NCBI GenBank assembly: GCA_004556965.1
Contig: SFFE01000007.1
Coordinates: forward strand, 53,301-117,300
Length of the DNA: 64,000 bases
Origin: Clostridiales bacterium
GTDB taxonomy: Bacteria; Bacillota; Clostridia; Oscillospirales; Oscillospiraceae
Reading direction: 5' to 3'
The notes under the pieces are model-generated. The model was given only the letters and a program-made list of their open reading frames with translations. It searched no databases and was not told the DNA's origin. Numbering within the stretch: position 1 is the stretch's first letter; the number at the start of each line of letters is the position of its first letter. Position numbers and translations under genes: made by a program. Below, one piece after another: positions 37,721 to 46,673 of this stretch.

Positions 37721-38254
37721 GTGGTCGAAATCGAGCCGAATCAGGAGAAATTCATCCATAAGCTGTTTCTGGATACCTACCGAAGCCTGTATGCGTATGC
37801 ATTGGCTGTGCTGCGCGATCCGCAGCGCGCGGAGGAGCTGGTGCAGGATGTGTTCCTGCTCGCAATCGAGAAGACGGACGTGGTCATGCGCAGCCCGAAT
37901 CCAAAGGGCTGGCTGTTTCGCGCGGTGAAAAATCAGCTTCAGCACGAATACCGCGCGCGGCAGCGGATGCTGAAGCTGTGCTGTTCACTGGAGGCGCTTC
38001 CGGAACAAAGCCATCCCGCAGCGCCGGATGCTTACAGTCTGGAATTACAGGCACTGCGGGCGCAGTTTACGCCGGAGGAATGGGATATGCTTCAGCGCGC
38101 GTACATCCGGCAGGAGCGCATTGCGGACATCGCCGCGGCGCATGGCATTTCGTATGACGCGTGCCGGAAGCGGCTGTATAAACTGAAGGTGCGGGCGCGC
38201 ACGCTGCTAGCGCCGGGAGAGGAGGGAACGGACGATGGCGGAGCTTCACGATGA
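37721..38254 (+). CDS. RNA polymerase sigma-70 family factor (ECF type)
   Basis: 177 residues. Region 2 (YRSLYAYALAVLRDPQRAEELVQDVFLLAIEK, PKGWLFRAVKNQLQHEYR) and region 4 (FTPEEWDMLQRAYIRQERIADIAAAHGISYDACRKRLYKLKVRAR) are present with the short linker of ECF sigmas. The GTG at 37721 is the best start, though its AAAGAAG site is close. It overlaps the next gene, a membrane protein with anti-sigma layout, by 20 bases. Regulon unknown; the two exported proteins downstream are candidates. Confidence 0.85.
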   Translation: MVEIEPNQEKFIHKLFLDTYRSLYAYALAVLRDPQRAEELVQDVFLLAIEKTDVVMRSPNPKGWLFRAVKNQLQHEYRARQRMLKLCCSLEALPEQSHPAAPDAYSLELQALRAQFTPEEWDMLQRAYIRQERIADIAAAHGISYDACRKRLYKLKVRARTLLAPGEEGTDDGGASR

Positions 38255-39008
38255 GCGCCCGGAGTCGGAGCGGCTGCGCATGCAGCTTCAGGATGCGTCG
38301 GTCGAAACCGATGCGGAGTTTGCAAACTTGCAGGCGCTGGCGGAGGAATATTTGAAACAGGCGGACGTGCCGGATGTGGACGCGGACGCCGCATGGGAGC
38401 AGGTGCTGCGTTTGGCTGAGCCGGAGCCTCCGCACGGGCACGTCCATTCGCACCGGGCGTTCTTCGCGGCGGTGGCGGCGGCCGTTATGGCGGGACTGCT
38501 GTTCGCGGCCGCTATGATAGCACTGGCTGTTCCTTCTGCGCGGGAGACGGTTGGCCGCTGGTCGGATGAGGTTTTCTTATCTGACGCAGAGGCGGAGCCG
38601 ACTCCAAGCACAGCAGGGTCTTCCGTTGGCGGCGAGCTTGATGCGGCACTTTCCGCTGCCGGAATTCCGGAGTCCGTTGTGCCGCGCTGGTTTCCGAACG
38701 ACTGCACGCCGGAGACTGTAGCTTGCGAGGTGTGGGAAACAGGCGGCGAGGTCACCGCCGCGCTTTCCAACGGCGGGGGCAGTATGACCGTTACAAGCGG
38801 CGAGCAGCGTAATATGCAGGCGGCTCTTCCTGCCGGTGGCGCTCTGCAATATACGACAGGCGGCGTCTGCTACTGGATTGATTCCAATGCAGATCGAACG
38901 CTGGTGTGCTGGAATACCGGCCAGTGCTTTTGCCGGATTGAATTGACGGGCGCGCCGTCTGTGAGCGACATTCAGAAAATGATTGACTCTATCTATATCT
39001 ATGAATAG
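38235..39008 (+). CDS. probable membrane-anchored anti-sigma factor
   Basis: 257 residues: a charged cytoplasmic N-terminus (about 1-75), one membrane helix (about 76-99, FFAAVAAAVMAGLLFAAAMIAL), a low-complexity linker, and an exported C-terminal domain (about 135-257) resembling the DUF4367-type sensor domains of gram-positive anti-sigma proteins. It overlaps the ECF sigma gene, the usual arrangement for a cognate pair. Direct interaction is inference. GAGGGAACGG precedes the ATG. Confidence 0.75.
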   Translation: MAELHDERPESERLRMQLQDASVETDAEFANLQALAEEYLKQADVPDVDADAAWEQVLRLAEPEPPHGHVHSHRAFFAAVAAAVMAGLLFAAAMIALAVPSARETVGRWSDEVFLSDAEAEPTPSTAGSSVGGELDAALSAAGIPESVVPRWFPNDCTPETVACEVWETGGEVTAALSNGGGSMTVTSGEQRNMQAALPAGGALQYTTGGVCYWIDSNADRTLVCWNTGQCFCRIELTGAPSVSDIQKMIDSIYIYE

Positions 39009-39018
39009 CGTTTGACGA

Positions 39019-39054
39019 CTGGGGGTGCTGTGCGAAAAGTGCACAACACCCCCA
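39019..39054 (+). terminator. hairpin after the anti-sigma gene
   Basis: Strong stem CTGGGGGTG.TGTGC with GCACA.CACCCCCAG, ten bases after the stop. No T-tract follows, so termination may be partial. Confidence 0.5.
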
Positions 39055-39168
39055 GACCGATTATAGTCCTTTGAAGGAATATATAAACAGAGAAGAAGAT
39101 TTCTGCAGAATCTTTTTGACCGTAGAAAAAAGGAAATAGAAAAGTGTTATAGAGATAGGAACAATCGA

Positions 39169-39879
39169 ATGAAAAAGAAGAAATTATCAGTGGCGATGAA
39201 AGCAATTTTATCATTCGCACTTGGACTGTGCATTTTTTCGGTATCATTTTTCACTCCGGCATCGGCTGTATCTGGCTATTACTTTAATGGTGGTTGCAGA
39301 AGGGTAACCAATAAAGGAGCGGCTGCAACCATTGAGACACAGAATCCATATGTGTTTAATGGCAGTTCTGTTTCTGCGTGGGCTATGACCTGTGATAGTT
39401 CATATTCCAACCGTTATGCACAAGTCGGATATGTAAAGTTTTATGGTGACACGGCCCCAAAATATTTTTATGAATATTCTTATGGATCGTCTGGTACATG
39501 GTTTCAAAAAACATTAGGGACTGCCAGCACAGGAAGTCATAATGAATTTATGGTAGGCTGTGATAATCACACGATGTACTTCAAAATTAATGGGATTGTT
39601 TATGGAACAGTTGCATTAACTTCCATTCCGTTTACACGCAATACAGTTGAAATTTTAGCCGAAACACATGCGGTGTCGGATCAAAGCCCAGGATCTGGGG
39701 CAAATCCAGTTTCTATGGGCGGCGCAAAATATAAGACAACATCTGATTCTTGGGTATCGGCATCATGTACGAACAGTTTTGCGGCAGTTGGAGTAGGATA
39801 TGGCTCCCTGACGACGCAGAGAAATAATATCCCATCGGCGGGAGCAACCAATTGGGAAGTTTGGGATTCCCGATACTAA
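39169..39879 (+). CDS. AT-rich secreted protein of unknown function
   Basis: 236 residues. A classic signal peptide (MKKKKLSVAMK..., hydrophobic core about 12-28, cleavage near TPASA/VSG at 33) and a Tyr/Ser/Gly-rich mature domain with four or more cysteines (GGCRR, MTCDSS, VGCDNH, ASCTN). There are no membrane helices and no sortase signal. Base composition is clearly lower in GC than all neighbours, with AT-ending codons, pointing to recent acquisition. The AAAAAG-GAAAT upstream region is AT-rich with a weak ribosome binding site. I do not recognise a family; its place after sigma/anti-sigma genes suggests a regulated cell-surface product. Confidence 0.75.
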   Translation: MKKKKLSVAMKAILSFALGLCIFSVSFFTPASAVSGYYFNGGCRRVTNKGAAATIETQNPYVFNGSSVSAWAMTCDSSYSNRYAQVGYVKFYGDTAPKYFYEYSYGSSGTWFQKTLGTASTGSHNEFMVGCDNHTMYFKINGIVYGTVALTSIPFTRNTVEILAETHAVSDQSPGSGANPVSMGGAKYKTTSDSWVSASCTNSFAAVGVGYGSLTTQRNNIPSAGATNWEVWDSRY

Positions 39880-39896
39880 GTAAGGAGGGATGAATC

Positions 39897-40445
39897 ATGA
39901 AAAAGCATGCTCGGTTTCTGTTGATTGCATTGGTAGTTGTGGCTGTGCTGTCTGTTGCAATCTATGCGCTGGCTGTTCCGGCTTCGGAAGCGGGTGAGGA
40001 CATCGCGCTGCAAACGGTAACGTTTCAGGAGGAAGAAATTCCGGCGACGGAGTCGCTTACGGTGCTGACGGACAACCCGCAGTTTGCACAGCACGGCTTT
40101 CAGGTGCACCCCGTTTCGGACGCGGCAGCGCCGCTTTCCGCAGAGCCGATGATTGACCGCGACACGGCGATCGAGACGGCTGTGCTGGCGGCGCAGGCGC
40201 GCGCGGAAGGTGCGGTGTCCGTGAACGCGGTGTTGGCGGACTTTACCGACACGGAGACGCCTGTTCTGCCGGAAAGCGACGAATCCATGACGAACGTTCG
40301 TGCGTGGATTGTGACGTTTTCGGGCGTGACCATCGAGCGCGGCGGTCCGGCCGGAGCACCGGCTGAGCCGGTGCGGGCGGATTTCAACGTTGTGATTGAT
40401 GCGGCTTCGGGCGAAATTCTGGAGACGTTTGCTTACGCCGTGTGA
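39897..40445 (+). CDS. exported protein of unknown function (possible PepSY-like)
   Basis: 182 residues. An N-terminal membrane anchor or signal peptide (about 6-29, FLLIALVVVAVLSVAIYALA) and an acidic extracytoplasmic domain. IDRDTAIETAVLAAQ and VVIDAASGEILETFAYA resemble the ends of PepSY-type domains, but the match is weak. GC content returns to the local norm. AAGGAGGG precedes the ATG, 17 bases after the AT-rich gene, and a terminator follows. Confidence 0.7.
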   Translation: MKKHARFLLIALVVVAVLSVAIYALAVPASEAGEDIALQTVTFQEEEIPATESLTVLTDNPQFAQHGFQVHPVSDAAAPLSAEPMIDRDTAIETAVLAAQARAEGAVSVNAVLADFTDTETPVLPESDESMTNVRAWIVTFSGVTIERGGPAGAPAEPVRADFNVVIDAASGEILETFAYAV

Positions 40446-40465
40446 CCGCACGCCGGGCGCAAATG

Positions 40466-40494
40466 GGGAGCTGTCTTTTGGCAGCTCCTTTTTT
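40466..40494 (+). terminator. terminator after the exported-protein gene
   Basis: GGAGCTG-TCTTTTGG-CAGCTCC followed by TTTTTT. Confidence 0.85.
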
Positions 40495-40503
40495 GATTGG
40501 TGA

Positions 40504-40532
40504 TTGGCTTTTGTCCGCGATTGTGGTACACT
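40504..40532 (+). promoter_or_regulatory. promoter of the thioesterase-thpR unit
   Basis: TTGGCT (40504-40509), 17-base spacer, TACACT (40527-40532). Confidence 0.55.
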
Positions 40533-40566
40533 AAGCCCAACTACCGAAAAAGGAGCTTGAAAAACG

Positions 40567-40956
40567 ATGTCTATTCCCGTTGGAGCAAAAGGGACCGCCG
40601 AACAGGTTGTCACTGAAGAACTGACCGCAGCCGCCGTCGGCTCCGGAACCGTGCGCGTGTTTGCCACGCCCTACATGGTCGCCATGATGGAACTGGCCGC
40701 CTGCAACGCGCTCGCGCCGTACTACGAAGAGGGACAGAGCAGCGTCGGCACGAAGCTGAGCATCTCGCACGACGCCGCCACGCCCGTCGGCATGCAGGTG
40801 CGCGCCGAGGCCGAGGTCGTCGAGGTGGACCGCCGCCGCATCGTGCTGAACGTCACCGCGTATGACGAGGCGGGCGTGATCGGCAAGGGCACGCACGAGC
40901 GGTTTTTGATCGACGCGGCGAAGTTTCTCGCCAAGGCCGAGGCAAAGCAGGCGTAA
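40567..40956 (+). CDS. hotdog-fold thioesterase (FlK-like)
   Basis: 129 residues, single hotdog domain related to fluoroacetyl-CoA thioesterase FlK. The conserved stretch TPYMVAMMELAACNAL places the Thr and Glu of the FlK active site and the His in ISHDAATPVG the third residue. Natural substrate is unlikely to be fluoroacetyl-CoA; small acyl-CoA hydrolysis is inferred. AAAGGAGC precedes the ATG. One base separates it from thpR. Confidence 0.82.
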   Translation: MSIPVGAKGTAEQVVTEELTAAAVGSGTVRVFATPYMVAMMELAACNALAPYYEEGQSSVGTKLSISHDAATPVGMQVRAEAEVVEVDRRRIVLNVTAYDEAGVIGKGTHERFLIDAAKFLAKAEAKQA

Positions 40957-40957
40957 G

Positions 40958-41509
40958 ATGCGCCTGTTCGTGGCCGTGCGGTTCGGCGGCGACGCGCTCG
41001 ACGAGCTGTGCCGGACGCGGGATGCGCTCGCGCGCATAAAACTGCGCGGCCGCATGACCGCGCGGGAAAACCTGCACCTGACGCTGGCCTTCCTCGGCGA
41101 GCAGCCGGAGCGCGCTGTACCGCAGCTCCGGCAGGCGATGGAGCGCGCGGCGATCGCGCCGTTTGCGCTGACGCTCGCCGCGCCGGGGCGCTTCCGTCAG
41201 GAGCGGGGCGACGTCTGGTGGGTCGGCACGCAGCCGAGCCTGCCGCTGGAGGCCCTGGCCCGGCGGCTGCGCAGGGAACTGGCGCGGGTGGGCTTTTCCG
41301 TGGATGAAAAGCCATTTCGCGCGCACGTAACGCTTGGCCGCGGCGTCGTGCTGCCGGAGGATTTCCAGCGCGAAGCGCTGCCCGCGTGCAGTGCACGGCA
41401 GGCGGTGGCGGAGATCGCGCTGCTGCAGAGCGCGCGCGTGGGCGGCGCGCTCACCTACACGCCGGTCGCCGTTGTGCCGCTGCCGCCGGACAGTCCGGAC
41501 ACGCCGTGA
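40958..41509 (+). CDS. thpR: RNA 2',3'-cyclic phosphodiesterase (2H family)
   Basis: 183 residues. The two HxTx signatures of the 2H phosphoesterase superfamily, HLTL (about 46-49) and HVTL (about 123-126), are intact. ThpR opens 2',3'-cyclic phosphates at RNA ends and can ligate tRNA halves in vitro (formerly LigT). It follows the thioesterase gene by one base. Confidence 0.9.
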   Translation: MRLFVAVRFGGDALDELCRTRDALARIKLRGRMTARENLHLTLAFLGEQPERAVPQLRQAMERAAIAPFALTLAAPGRFRQERGDVWWVGTQPSLPLEALARRLRRELARVGFSVDEKPFRAHVTLGRGVVLPEDFQREALPACSARQAVAEIALLQSARVGGALTYTPVAVVPLPPDSPDTP

Positions 41510-41549
41510 CGGGTTTCCGAAGCCGCGTCGCGTATTTTACAAATTGTTC

Positions 41550-41578
41550 TTCCTTTCCATACGAAAGTAGGGTATAAT
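41550..41578 (+). promoter_or_regulatory. hpf promoter
   Basis: Weak TTCCTT (41550-41555), 17-base spacer, consensus TATAAT (41573-41578) preceded by GG. Confidence 0.55.
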
Positions 41579-41609
41579 GACAGTACAAACCCGAAAGGAG
41601 CTGAGCCAA

Positions 41610-42152
41610 ATGAAGTTCACGTTTACGGAGAAAAAAATGGAGCCGTCGGACAACCTGCGTGCTTACACGGAGAAAAAAGCCAGCAAGATTGACCGCTTCT
41701 TCCAGACGGAGAGCGAAGCGCACGCCACCTACAGTGTGGAGCGCGGCCGTTTCCGCGTGGAGCTGACGATCAAGAACAACGGCACGTTCTTCCGCGCCAG
41801 CGAGGTAACCGGCGACATGTATGCATCCGTGGACTCCGCAGTGGCCACCATTGAACGCCAGATCCGCAAGAACAAAACCCGTCTGGCCAAGAAGCTCAGG
41901 GAGGGCGCTTTTGAGCGTGAAGTGCAGCCGCTTGTCTACGACGCCGCGGACGACGAGGCGGAGGAGTTCAACGTGGTGCGCAAAAAGCAGTTCTCCATCA
42001 AGCCGATGTCCGTGGAGGAAGCCATTTTGCAGATGAATCTGCTGGAGCACGAGTTCTTTGCGTTCCGCGACGAGGCGGCCGACGGCGCATTTTCCGTCGT
42101 TTACCGCAGAAAGAACGGCGGCTACGGCCTGATTTCGGACGACGGCGAATAA
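41610..42152 (+). CDS. hpf: long-form ribosome hibernation promoting factor
   Basis: 180 residues: an N-terminal S30AE/YfiA domain (about 1-100, FTFTEKKMEPSDNLRAYTEKKASKIDRF) and the C-terminal dimerisation domain of long HPF (VVRKKQFSIKPMSVEEAILQMNLLEHEFFAFRD). Long HPF alone makes 100S ribosome dimers in Firmicutes. ATG at 41610 has GAAAGGAG at eight bases; an earlier in-frame start precedes the site. Confidence 0.95.
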   Translation: MKFTFTEKKMEPSDNLRAYTEKKASKIDRFFQTESEAHATYSVERGRFRVELTIKNNGTFFRASEVTGDMYASVDSAVATIERQIRKNKTRLAKKLREGAFEREVQPLVYDAADDEAEEFNVVRKKQFSIKPMSVEEAILQMNLLEHEFFAFRDEAADGAFSVVYRRKNGGYGLISDDGE

Positions 42153-42189
42153 TTTCGTTTGCCAACCGCTTCGCTGGGTTGCCAAACGA

Positions 42190-42331
42190 GGGGGATGCGC
42201 TGCGTTCAGCGCACGCGCCGTAGGCGCGCACGTTTACTCCGCGAGCGGTATTTTTTCCGCCGCGCATGTCGCCGGAAAAAATGATTGAATTTTCTTTCGC
42301 CGCCCCGGCGGCGAAACTCTACGAGGTTTTT
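42190..42331 (+). repeat. interspersed repeat, copy B (hpf-prmA intergenic)
   Basis: Core 42261-42331 matches copy A (28973-29040) and inverted copy C (48473-48546); 42207-42245 matches the outer part of copy A. The central palindrome TTTCGCCGC-CCC-GGCGGCGAAA forms a hairpin. The core can be read as a 22-codon frame starting ATGTCGCCGGAAAAAATG, nearly identical in copy C. Confidence 0.8.
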
Positions 42332-42347
42332 AATAAGCAGTGCCCCG

Positions 42348-42376
42348 TTGCGAAAGCAGCGGGGCTTTGCTATAAT
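42348..42376 (+). promoter_or_regulatory. prmA promoter
   Basis: TTGCGA (42348-42353), 17-base spacer, TATAAT (42371-42376). A stem GCCCCG/CGGGGC (42342-42365) overlaps the -35 and may double as a terminator of upstream transcription. Confidence 0.75.
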
Positions 42377-42409
42377 GGTGCAAAATCAAGCGCAAAGGAG
42401 CAGACGCAT

Positions 42410-43336
42410 ATGAAATGGATCGAAGCCGCCGTGGCGACCAAGAGCGAGGAGATCGACGCGGTTTGCGAGCAGCTCGCGGCGCTGGGCGCGGGCGGCATGG
42501 TCGTGGAGGACGAGGCGGATTTTCAGGCGTTTTTGGCCAATAACCACCAGTATTGGGACTACGTCGATGACGAGCTGGAAAGCAAGTTCCGAGGCGTGTC
42601 GCGTGTGAAATTCTATCTCTCCGACGACGACGAAGGGCGTGCGCTGCTGGAGACGATCCGCACCGGTATCGGCCGGGAGATTACCACCGCTTACGTGCAG
42701 GACAGCGACTGGGAGAACAACTGGCGGCAGTATTACCAGCCGATCGAGATCGGCGAAAAGCTCGTCGTTGTGCCGGAATGGCTCGAAACGCCGGACGACG
42801 GGCGCATTCCGCTGCGGCTTGACCCCGGCCTGATTTTCGGCACGGGCAGCCACGCCACGACGCGCATGTGTCTCGCCGCGCTGGAGCATTGCGCCGCGCC
42901 GGGCAAGCGCGTGCTCGACCTCGGCTGCGGCAGCGGCATCCTCGGCATCGGCGCGCTGCTGCTTGGCTGCGACAGCGTTGCCGGGTGCGACATCGACCCC
43001 AAGGCACCGGAGGTGGCCGAGGCCAACGCCGCGCTCAACGGCCTGCACGCCGACCGCTTCCGCGTCTGCGCGGGCGACGTGCTCGCCGACGCGCCGATGC
43101 GCGCGTCGCTCGGCGCGGGGTATGATCTCGTGCTGGCAAACATCGTGTCGGACGTTATCATTCCGCTCTCCAGCATTGTGGGGGAATTTCTCGCGCCGGA
43201 CGGCGTGTTCCTCTGCTCCGGCATCATCGAGGGGCGGCAGGATGAGGTGGCCGCCGCGCTGCGCAGAAACGGGTTTGCGATCCTGGAGCATTTCAACGAG
43301 GAAGAATGGCATTGCTATGTTGCAAAGCAGAAATAA
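42410..43336 (+). CDS. prmA: ribosomal protein L11 methyltransferase
   Basis: 308 residues. An N-terminal L11-recognition domain, then a class I methyltransferase with SAM motif VLDLGCGSGILGIGALLLG (about 167-185) and the NIVSDVI motif; DPGLIFGTGSHATTRMCL is diagnostic of PrmA. ATG with AAAGGAG upstream; the longer frame runs back into the repeat. Followed within 13 bases by the PatB/MalY gene. Confidence 0.95.
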   Translation: MKWIEAAVATKSEEIDAVCEQLAALGAGGMVVEDEADFQAFLANNHQYWDYVDDELESKFRGVSRVKFYLSDDDEGRALLETIRTGIGREITTAYVQDSDWENNWRQYYQPIEIGEKLVVVPEWLETPDDGRIPLRLDPGLIFGTGSHATTRMCLAALEHCAAPGKRVLDLGCGSGILGIGALLLGCDSVAGCDIDPKAPEVAEANAALNGLHADRFRVCAGDVLADAPMRASLGAGYDLVLANIVSDVIIPLSSIVGEFLAPDGVFLCSGIIEGRQDEVAAALRRNGFAILEHFNEEEWHCYVAKQK

Positions 43337-43348
43337 GGAGTGCTGGAT

Positions 43349-44569
43349 ATGAAATACAACTTTGACGAGATCATCGAGCGCAGAAATACGAACGCCATGA
43401 ACACCGACGGCTTCCGCAGCTACATTTTCCACGCGGGGCCGGAAAAGACCTTTGCCTACAAGGACGAGGAATTCGTGCGCATGTGGGTGGCGGACATGGA
43501 GTTTGCCACGCCGCCGGAGATCTGCGACGCAATCAAGGCGCGCGTGGACAAGCGCATTTTCGGCTACAGCATGGTGTTCGACAACGGATACTACGAGGCG
43601 CTGCGCCGCTGGTGCGAGACGCGCTATGACTGGAGCTTCCCCAAGGAGGAGCTGGTATTCTCCCCCGGCATTATCCCTGCGCTGTATCAGCTTGCGGAGC
43701 TTCTGGTCGAAAAGGACGAGAAGATGCTGATCGTCACCCCGGCCTACGGCTACTTTCAGCACACGGCGGAGTATAACCACATTGCGCTGGTCTGCTCCGA
43801 GCTGTACCGCGACGGCGGGCACTTCACCATTGATTTTGAGGACTTTGCCCAAAAGGCCGCCGACCCAAAGGTGAAGCTCGTGGTCTGGTGCAACCCGCAC
43901 AACCCGTCCGGCCGCATGTGGACGGCGGAGGAGCTGCGCCGCGTCGCCGAAATCGTGGAGGAAAACGACCTCTGGATCATCTCGGATGAGATTCACTGCG
44001 ACCTCACCCGGCAGGGCAGAAAGCACATCCCGATGGGAAAAATCATGCCGGACTACCGGAAGCTGGTCACCTGCATGTCGGCCAGCAAGACGTTCAACAT
44101 GGCGGGGCTGATGTTCTCAGACATCATCATCCGGGACGAGACGCTCCGCGCCGCCTTCTGCGAGCGGGATAAGATCGTCGGCTTCGTCAATCCACTGTCT
44201 GTCGCGGCGCATCAGGCCGCCTATGAGCGCTGCGGCGACTGGCTCGCGCAGCTTCAGGCGTATCTGGACGGGAATTTTGCATATTTGAAGGCGTTTCTGG
44301 ACGACCATCTGCCGGACGCGGTGTTCGAGGTGCCGGAGGCGACGTATCTCGCGTGGGTGGACATGCGCAAGTGCCTGCCCGGCGTGGCGGACCTGCCGGA
44401 GTTCTTCGCCAACGAGGCGGGCGTCCTGCTTGAGGGCGGCAATTCCCTCTTCGTCGGCAACGCGGAGGGCTACATCCGCCTGAATCTCGCCATGCCGCGC
44501 GCGATCATCGAGGAGGGCATGAACCGCATCCGCGCCGCCATCGAGCGGCACAACGCGGCTCAGAAGTGA
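43349..44569 (+). CDS. PLP-dependent aminotransferase / C-S lyase, PatB/MalY family
   Basis: 406 residues, fold-type I PLP enzyme. The PLP lysine is K247 (SASKTFNMAG), with NPHNPSGRMW (about 182) and WIISDEIHCDL. Beginning WVADMEFATPP is typical of the MalY/PatB subgroup, which are cystathionine beta-lyase-like enzymes. It may cleave cystathionine or cysteine, or act as an aminotransferase; sequence alone does not decide. ATG at 43349 is eight bases after AAGGAG. Confidence 0.88.
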   Translation: MKYNFDEIIERRNTNAMNTDGFRSYIFHAGPEKTFAYKDEEFVRMWVADMEFATPPEICDAIKARVDKRIFGYSMVFDNGYYEALRRWCETRYDWSFPKEELVFSPGIIPALYQLAELLVEKDEKMLIVTPAYGYFQHTAEYNHIALVCSELYRDGGHFTIDFEDFAQKAADPKVKLVVWCNPHNPSGRMWTAEELRRVAEIVEENDLWIISDEIHCDLTRQGRKHIPMGKIMPDYRKLVTCMSASKTFNMAGLMFSDIIIRDETLRAAFCERDKIVGFVNPLSVAAHQAAYERCGDWLAQLQAYLDGNFAYLKAFLDDHLPDAVFEVPEATYLAWVDMRKCLPGVADLPEFFANEAGVLLEGGNSLFVGNAEGYIRLNLAMPRAIIEEGMNRIRAAIERHNAAQK

Positions 44570-44631
44570 CGCGGCAATGTTCTGGAACGCCGCAAGCAAC
44601 GCCCCAGAACAGACCACGTCATTCTTCGCTT

Positions 44632-44666
44632 TCGCCGCGGATGAAAATCCGCGGCGAGGCTTTTTT
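44632..44666 (+). terminator. terminator after the PatB/MalY gene
   Basis: Perfect stem TCGCCGCGGAT-GAAA-ATCCGCGGCGA then GGC and six T. Confidence 0.85.
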
Positions 44667-44670
44667 GACA

Positions 44671-44708
44671 AAAACCACCGCCGCCGGGCTTTCCCGGCGG
44701 CGGTGGTT
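44671..44708 (-). terminator. terminator after the Na/Pi transporter gene
   Basis: Perfect 15-bp GC stem ACCACCGCCGCCGGG/CCCGGCGGCGGTGGT, followed on the minus strand by TTTTTG, 17 bases past the stop. Confidence 0.85.
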
Positions 44709-44724
44709 CTATGCTGCGGATGGA

Positions 44725-46488
44725 TTATAGCGAGAACTTCTTGCTGTATTCCGCGTAATACTGGTCGAAGCTGTGGGTGCGCATTTCCATGAGGCTGTTG
44801 AGGTACTCGTGCGCATCGAAGGAGTCGGATTCCAGCTCGATCATGGCGACGGCGATGTTGGAGCAGTGGTCGGCGACGCGCTCGCAGTTGGTGAGCAGGT
44901 CGTTGAACGCGAAGCCATGGTTCAGCGTGCAGATACCGGTCTGCAGGCGGTCGATGTGGTGCAGCTTCAGCTCGTCGCAGAGGTTGTCGATCAGCTCCTC
45001 GAGCGGCTCGACGTGGTAGGCGAGCTCGACGTCGTTTTCCACGAACGCGTGCACGGCCACGGACAGAATCTCGGTTACGGCGGCCATCATCACGCTCAGC
45101 TCGTGCGAGCCCTCGTCCGAGAAATGCATCTTCTTTTCGTGCATTTCCTTGGCGGTCTCGGCGATGTTTAGCGCATGGTCGCTGATGCGCTCCAGATCGC
45201 CGATCGTGTGCAGGTACTTGGACACGTCGGCGGTCTGCTGCGGGTTGAGTTCCCGACTCGTGATTTTAATGAGGTAGGTGCCGAGCTTGTCCTCGTAGTG
45301 GTCGATGGATTCCTCGGCATCCTGCACGGCGCGGAACGCATCGTCGCTGTAAGCTTTCAGCAGCGCAAACGCATCGAGCAGGTTCTGCTCCGCCTTGCGC
45401 GCCATGGAGTCCGCCGTGATGCGGCTCTGCTCGATGGCCAGCGCGGGGTGCGCGAGGAAGCGTTCCTCCAGCCGGTCCATGTCCTCGGCCTGAGTCTGGC
45501 CGTGCTGCTTGTCCTTGACGAGGGAGCACATCATCTTCTCCAGCAGACCGATGAACGGCGTGAGCACGAGTACGGTGGCGAAGCGGAAGAGGGTGTTCAT
45601 CATGGCGATGCTGACGGTCGTCATGGTCGCGTGCAGGAAGGAAAAGTGCAAAAACGCATTGAGCGCGTAAAACACGCTCGCCCAGATGACGACACCGAGC
45701 ACGTCGATGAGCAGATATACGAACGCGGTGCGCTTGCCGTTGACGTTCGCGCCGAGCGCGGACAGCAGCACCGGCACGGCCGCGCCGATGGCGATGCCCA
45801 TCGTGATTGGAAACGCAACAGAAAAGCTAATCGTCCCCGTCATCGACAGCGCCTGTAGAATACCGACGGCGGCCGACGCGCTCTGCAGCACGCACGTGAA
45901 CAGCGTGCCGACCAGAATGCCGAGCAGGGGATTGGAGAACTTCGTGAGCAGGCGGATGAACGCTTCGCTCTCCCGCAGGGGAGCCACCGCGCCGCTCATG
46001 GCCTGCATGCCGAACATGAGCACCGCGAAGCCGAGCAGAATGTCTCCCACGTGTACATGCGTCTGCTTTTTGGAGACCATGCGCAGGACGATGCCCACCA
46101 CGGCGACAACTCCGGTCAGCGTTTCGGTGGACAGCAGCGATACCCAGCCGGAGCCGCTGATGTCCGACAGGCAGAGGATCCAGCCGGTGACGCTCGTGCC
46201 GAGGATGGCGCCGAGCACGATGCCGATCGCCTGCCGCACCTGCATCATGCCGGAGTTGACAAAGCCCACGACCATGACCGAAGTTGCGGAGGAGGACTGG
46301 ATCACGGCGGTGACGCCGGTGCCGAGCAATACGCCTTTCAGCGGGGTACTGGTCAATTTATAGAGGATGATCTCAAGCTGGTTGCCGGCGACTTTTTTCA
46401 GCCCGTCCCCCATCAGGGACATGCCGAACAAAAACAGCGCTACGCCGCCCAGCAGGGAGATCACATTGGAAATCCCCAAGAATTCCAC
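44725..46488 (-). CDS. Na/Pi cotransporter family protein with PhoU-like domain
   Basis: 587 residues. Two inverted repeats of the NptA/PNaS family, each with a QSSSA-type motif (GVTAVIQSSSATSVMVVGF and FTCVLQSASAAVGILQ), about 9-10 membrane helices to residue 320, then a helical PhoU-like cytoplasmic domain (about 345-560). It is expected to take up phosphate with sodium; the PhoU-like tail suggests phosphate-responsive control. GTG at 46488 is given as start, but its site is very close and a TTG four codons inside (good spacing to GGGAG) is an alternative. Confidence 0.88.
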   Translation of the reverse strand: MEFLGISNVISLLGGVALFLFGMSLMGDGLKKVAGNQLEIILYKLTSTPLKGVLLGTGVTAVIQSSSATSVMVVGFVNSGMMQVRQAIGIVLGAILGTSVTGWILCLSDISGSGWVSLLSTETLTGVVAVVGIVLRMVSKKQTHVHVGDILLGFAVLMFGMQAMSGAVAPLRESEAFIRLLTKFSNPLLGILVGTLFTCVLQSASAAVGILQALSMTGTISFSVAFPITMGIAIGAAVPVLLSALGANVNGKRTAFVYLLIDVLGVVIWASVFYALNAFLHFSFLHATMTTVSIAMMNTLFRFATVLVLTPFIGLLEKMMCSLVKDKQHGQTQAEDMDRLEERFLAHPALAIEQSRITADSMARKAEQNLLDAFALLKAYSDDAFRAVQDAEESIDHYEDKLGTYLIKITSRELNPQQTADVSKYLHTIGDLERISDHALNIAETAKEMHEKKMHFSDEGSHELSVMMAAVTEILSVAVHAFVENDVELAYHVEPLEELIDNLCDELKLHHIDRLQTGICTLNHGFAFNDLLTNCERVADHCSNIAVAMIELESDSFDAHEYLNSLMEMRTHSFDQYYAEYSKKFSL

Positions 46489-46673
46489 GCTCCCGTCTTT
46501 CTTCGTCTCTTTGAGCCTCTTTGCTCAACGCTATGATACCAACTATACCAAAAATGTCGGAAAAGTGGAATGGATTTTGCCCGGAAAAACCGAACAATTC
46601 CAGCCAAGATTTCAGCCGCAAATTTGTGCAGATTATTTATTTGACAAATAAGACGGAAATGCAGGCTCCGTAC

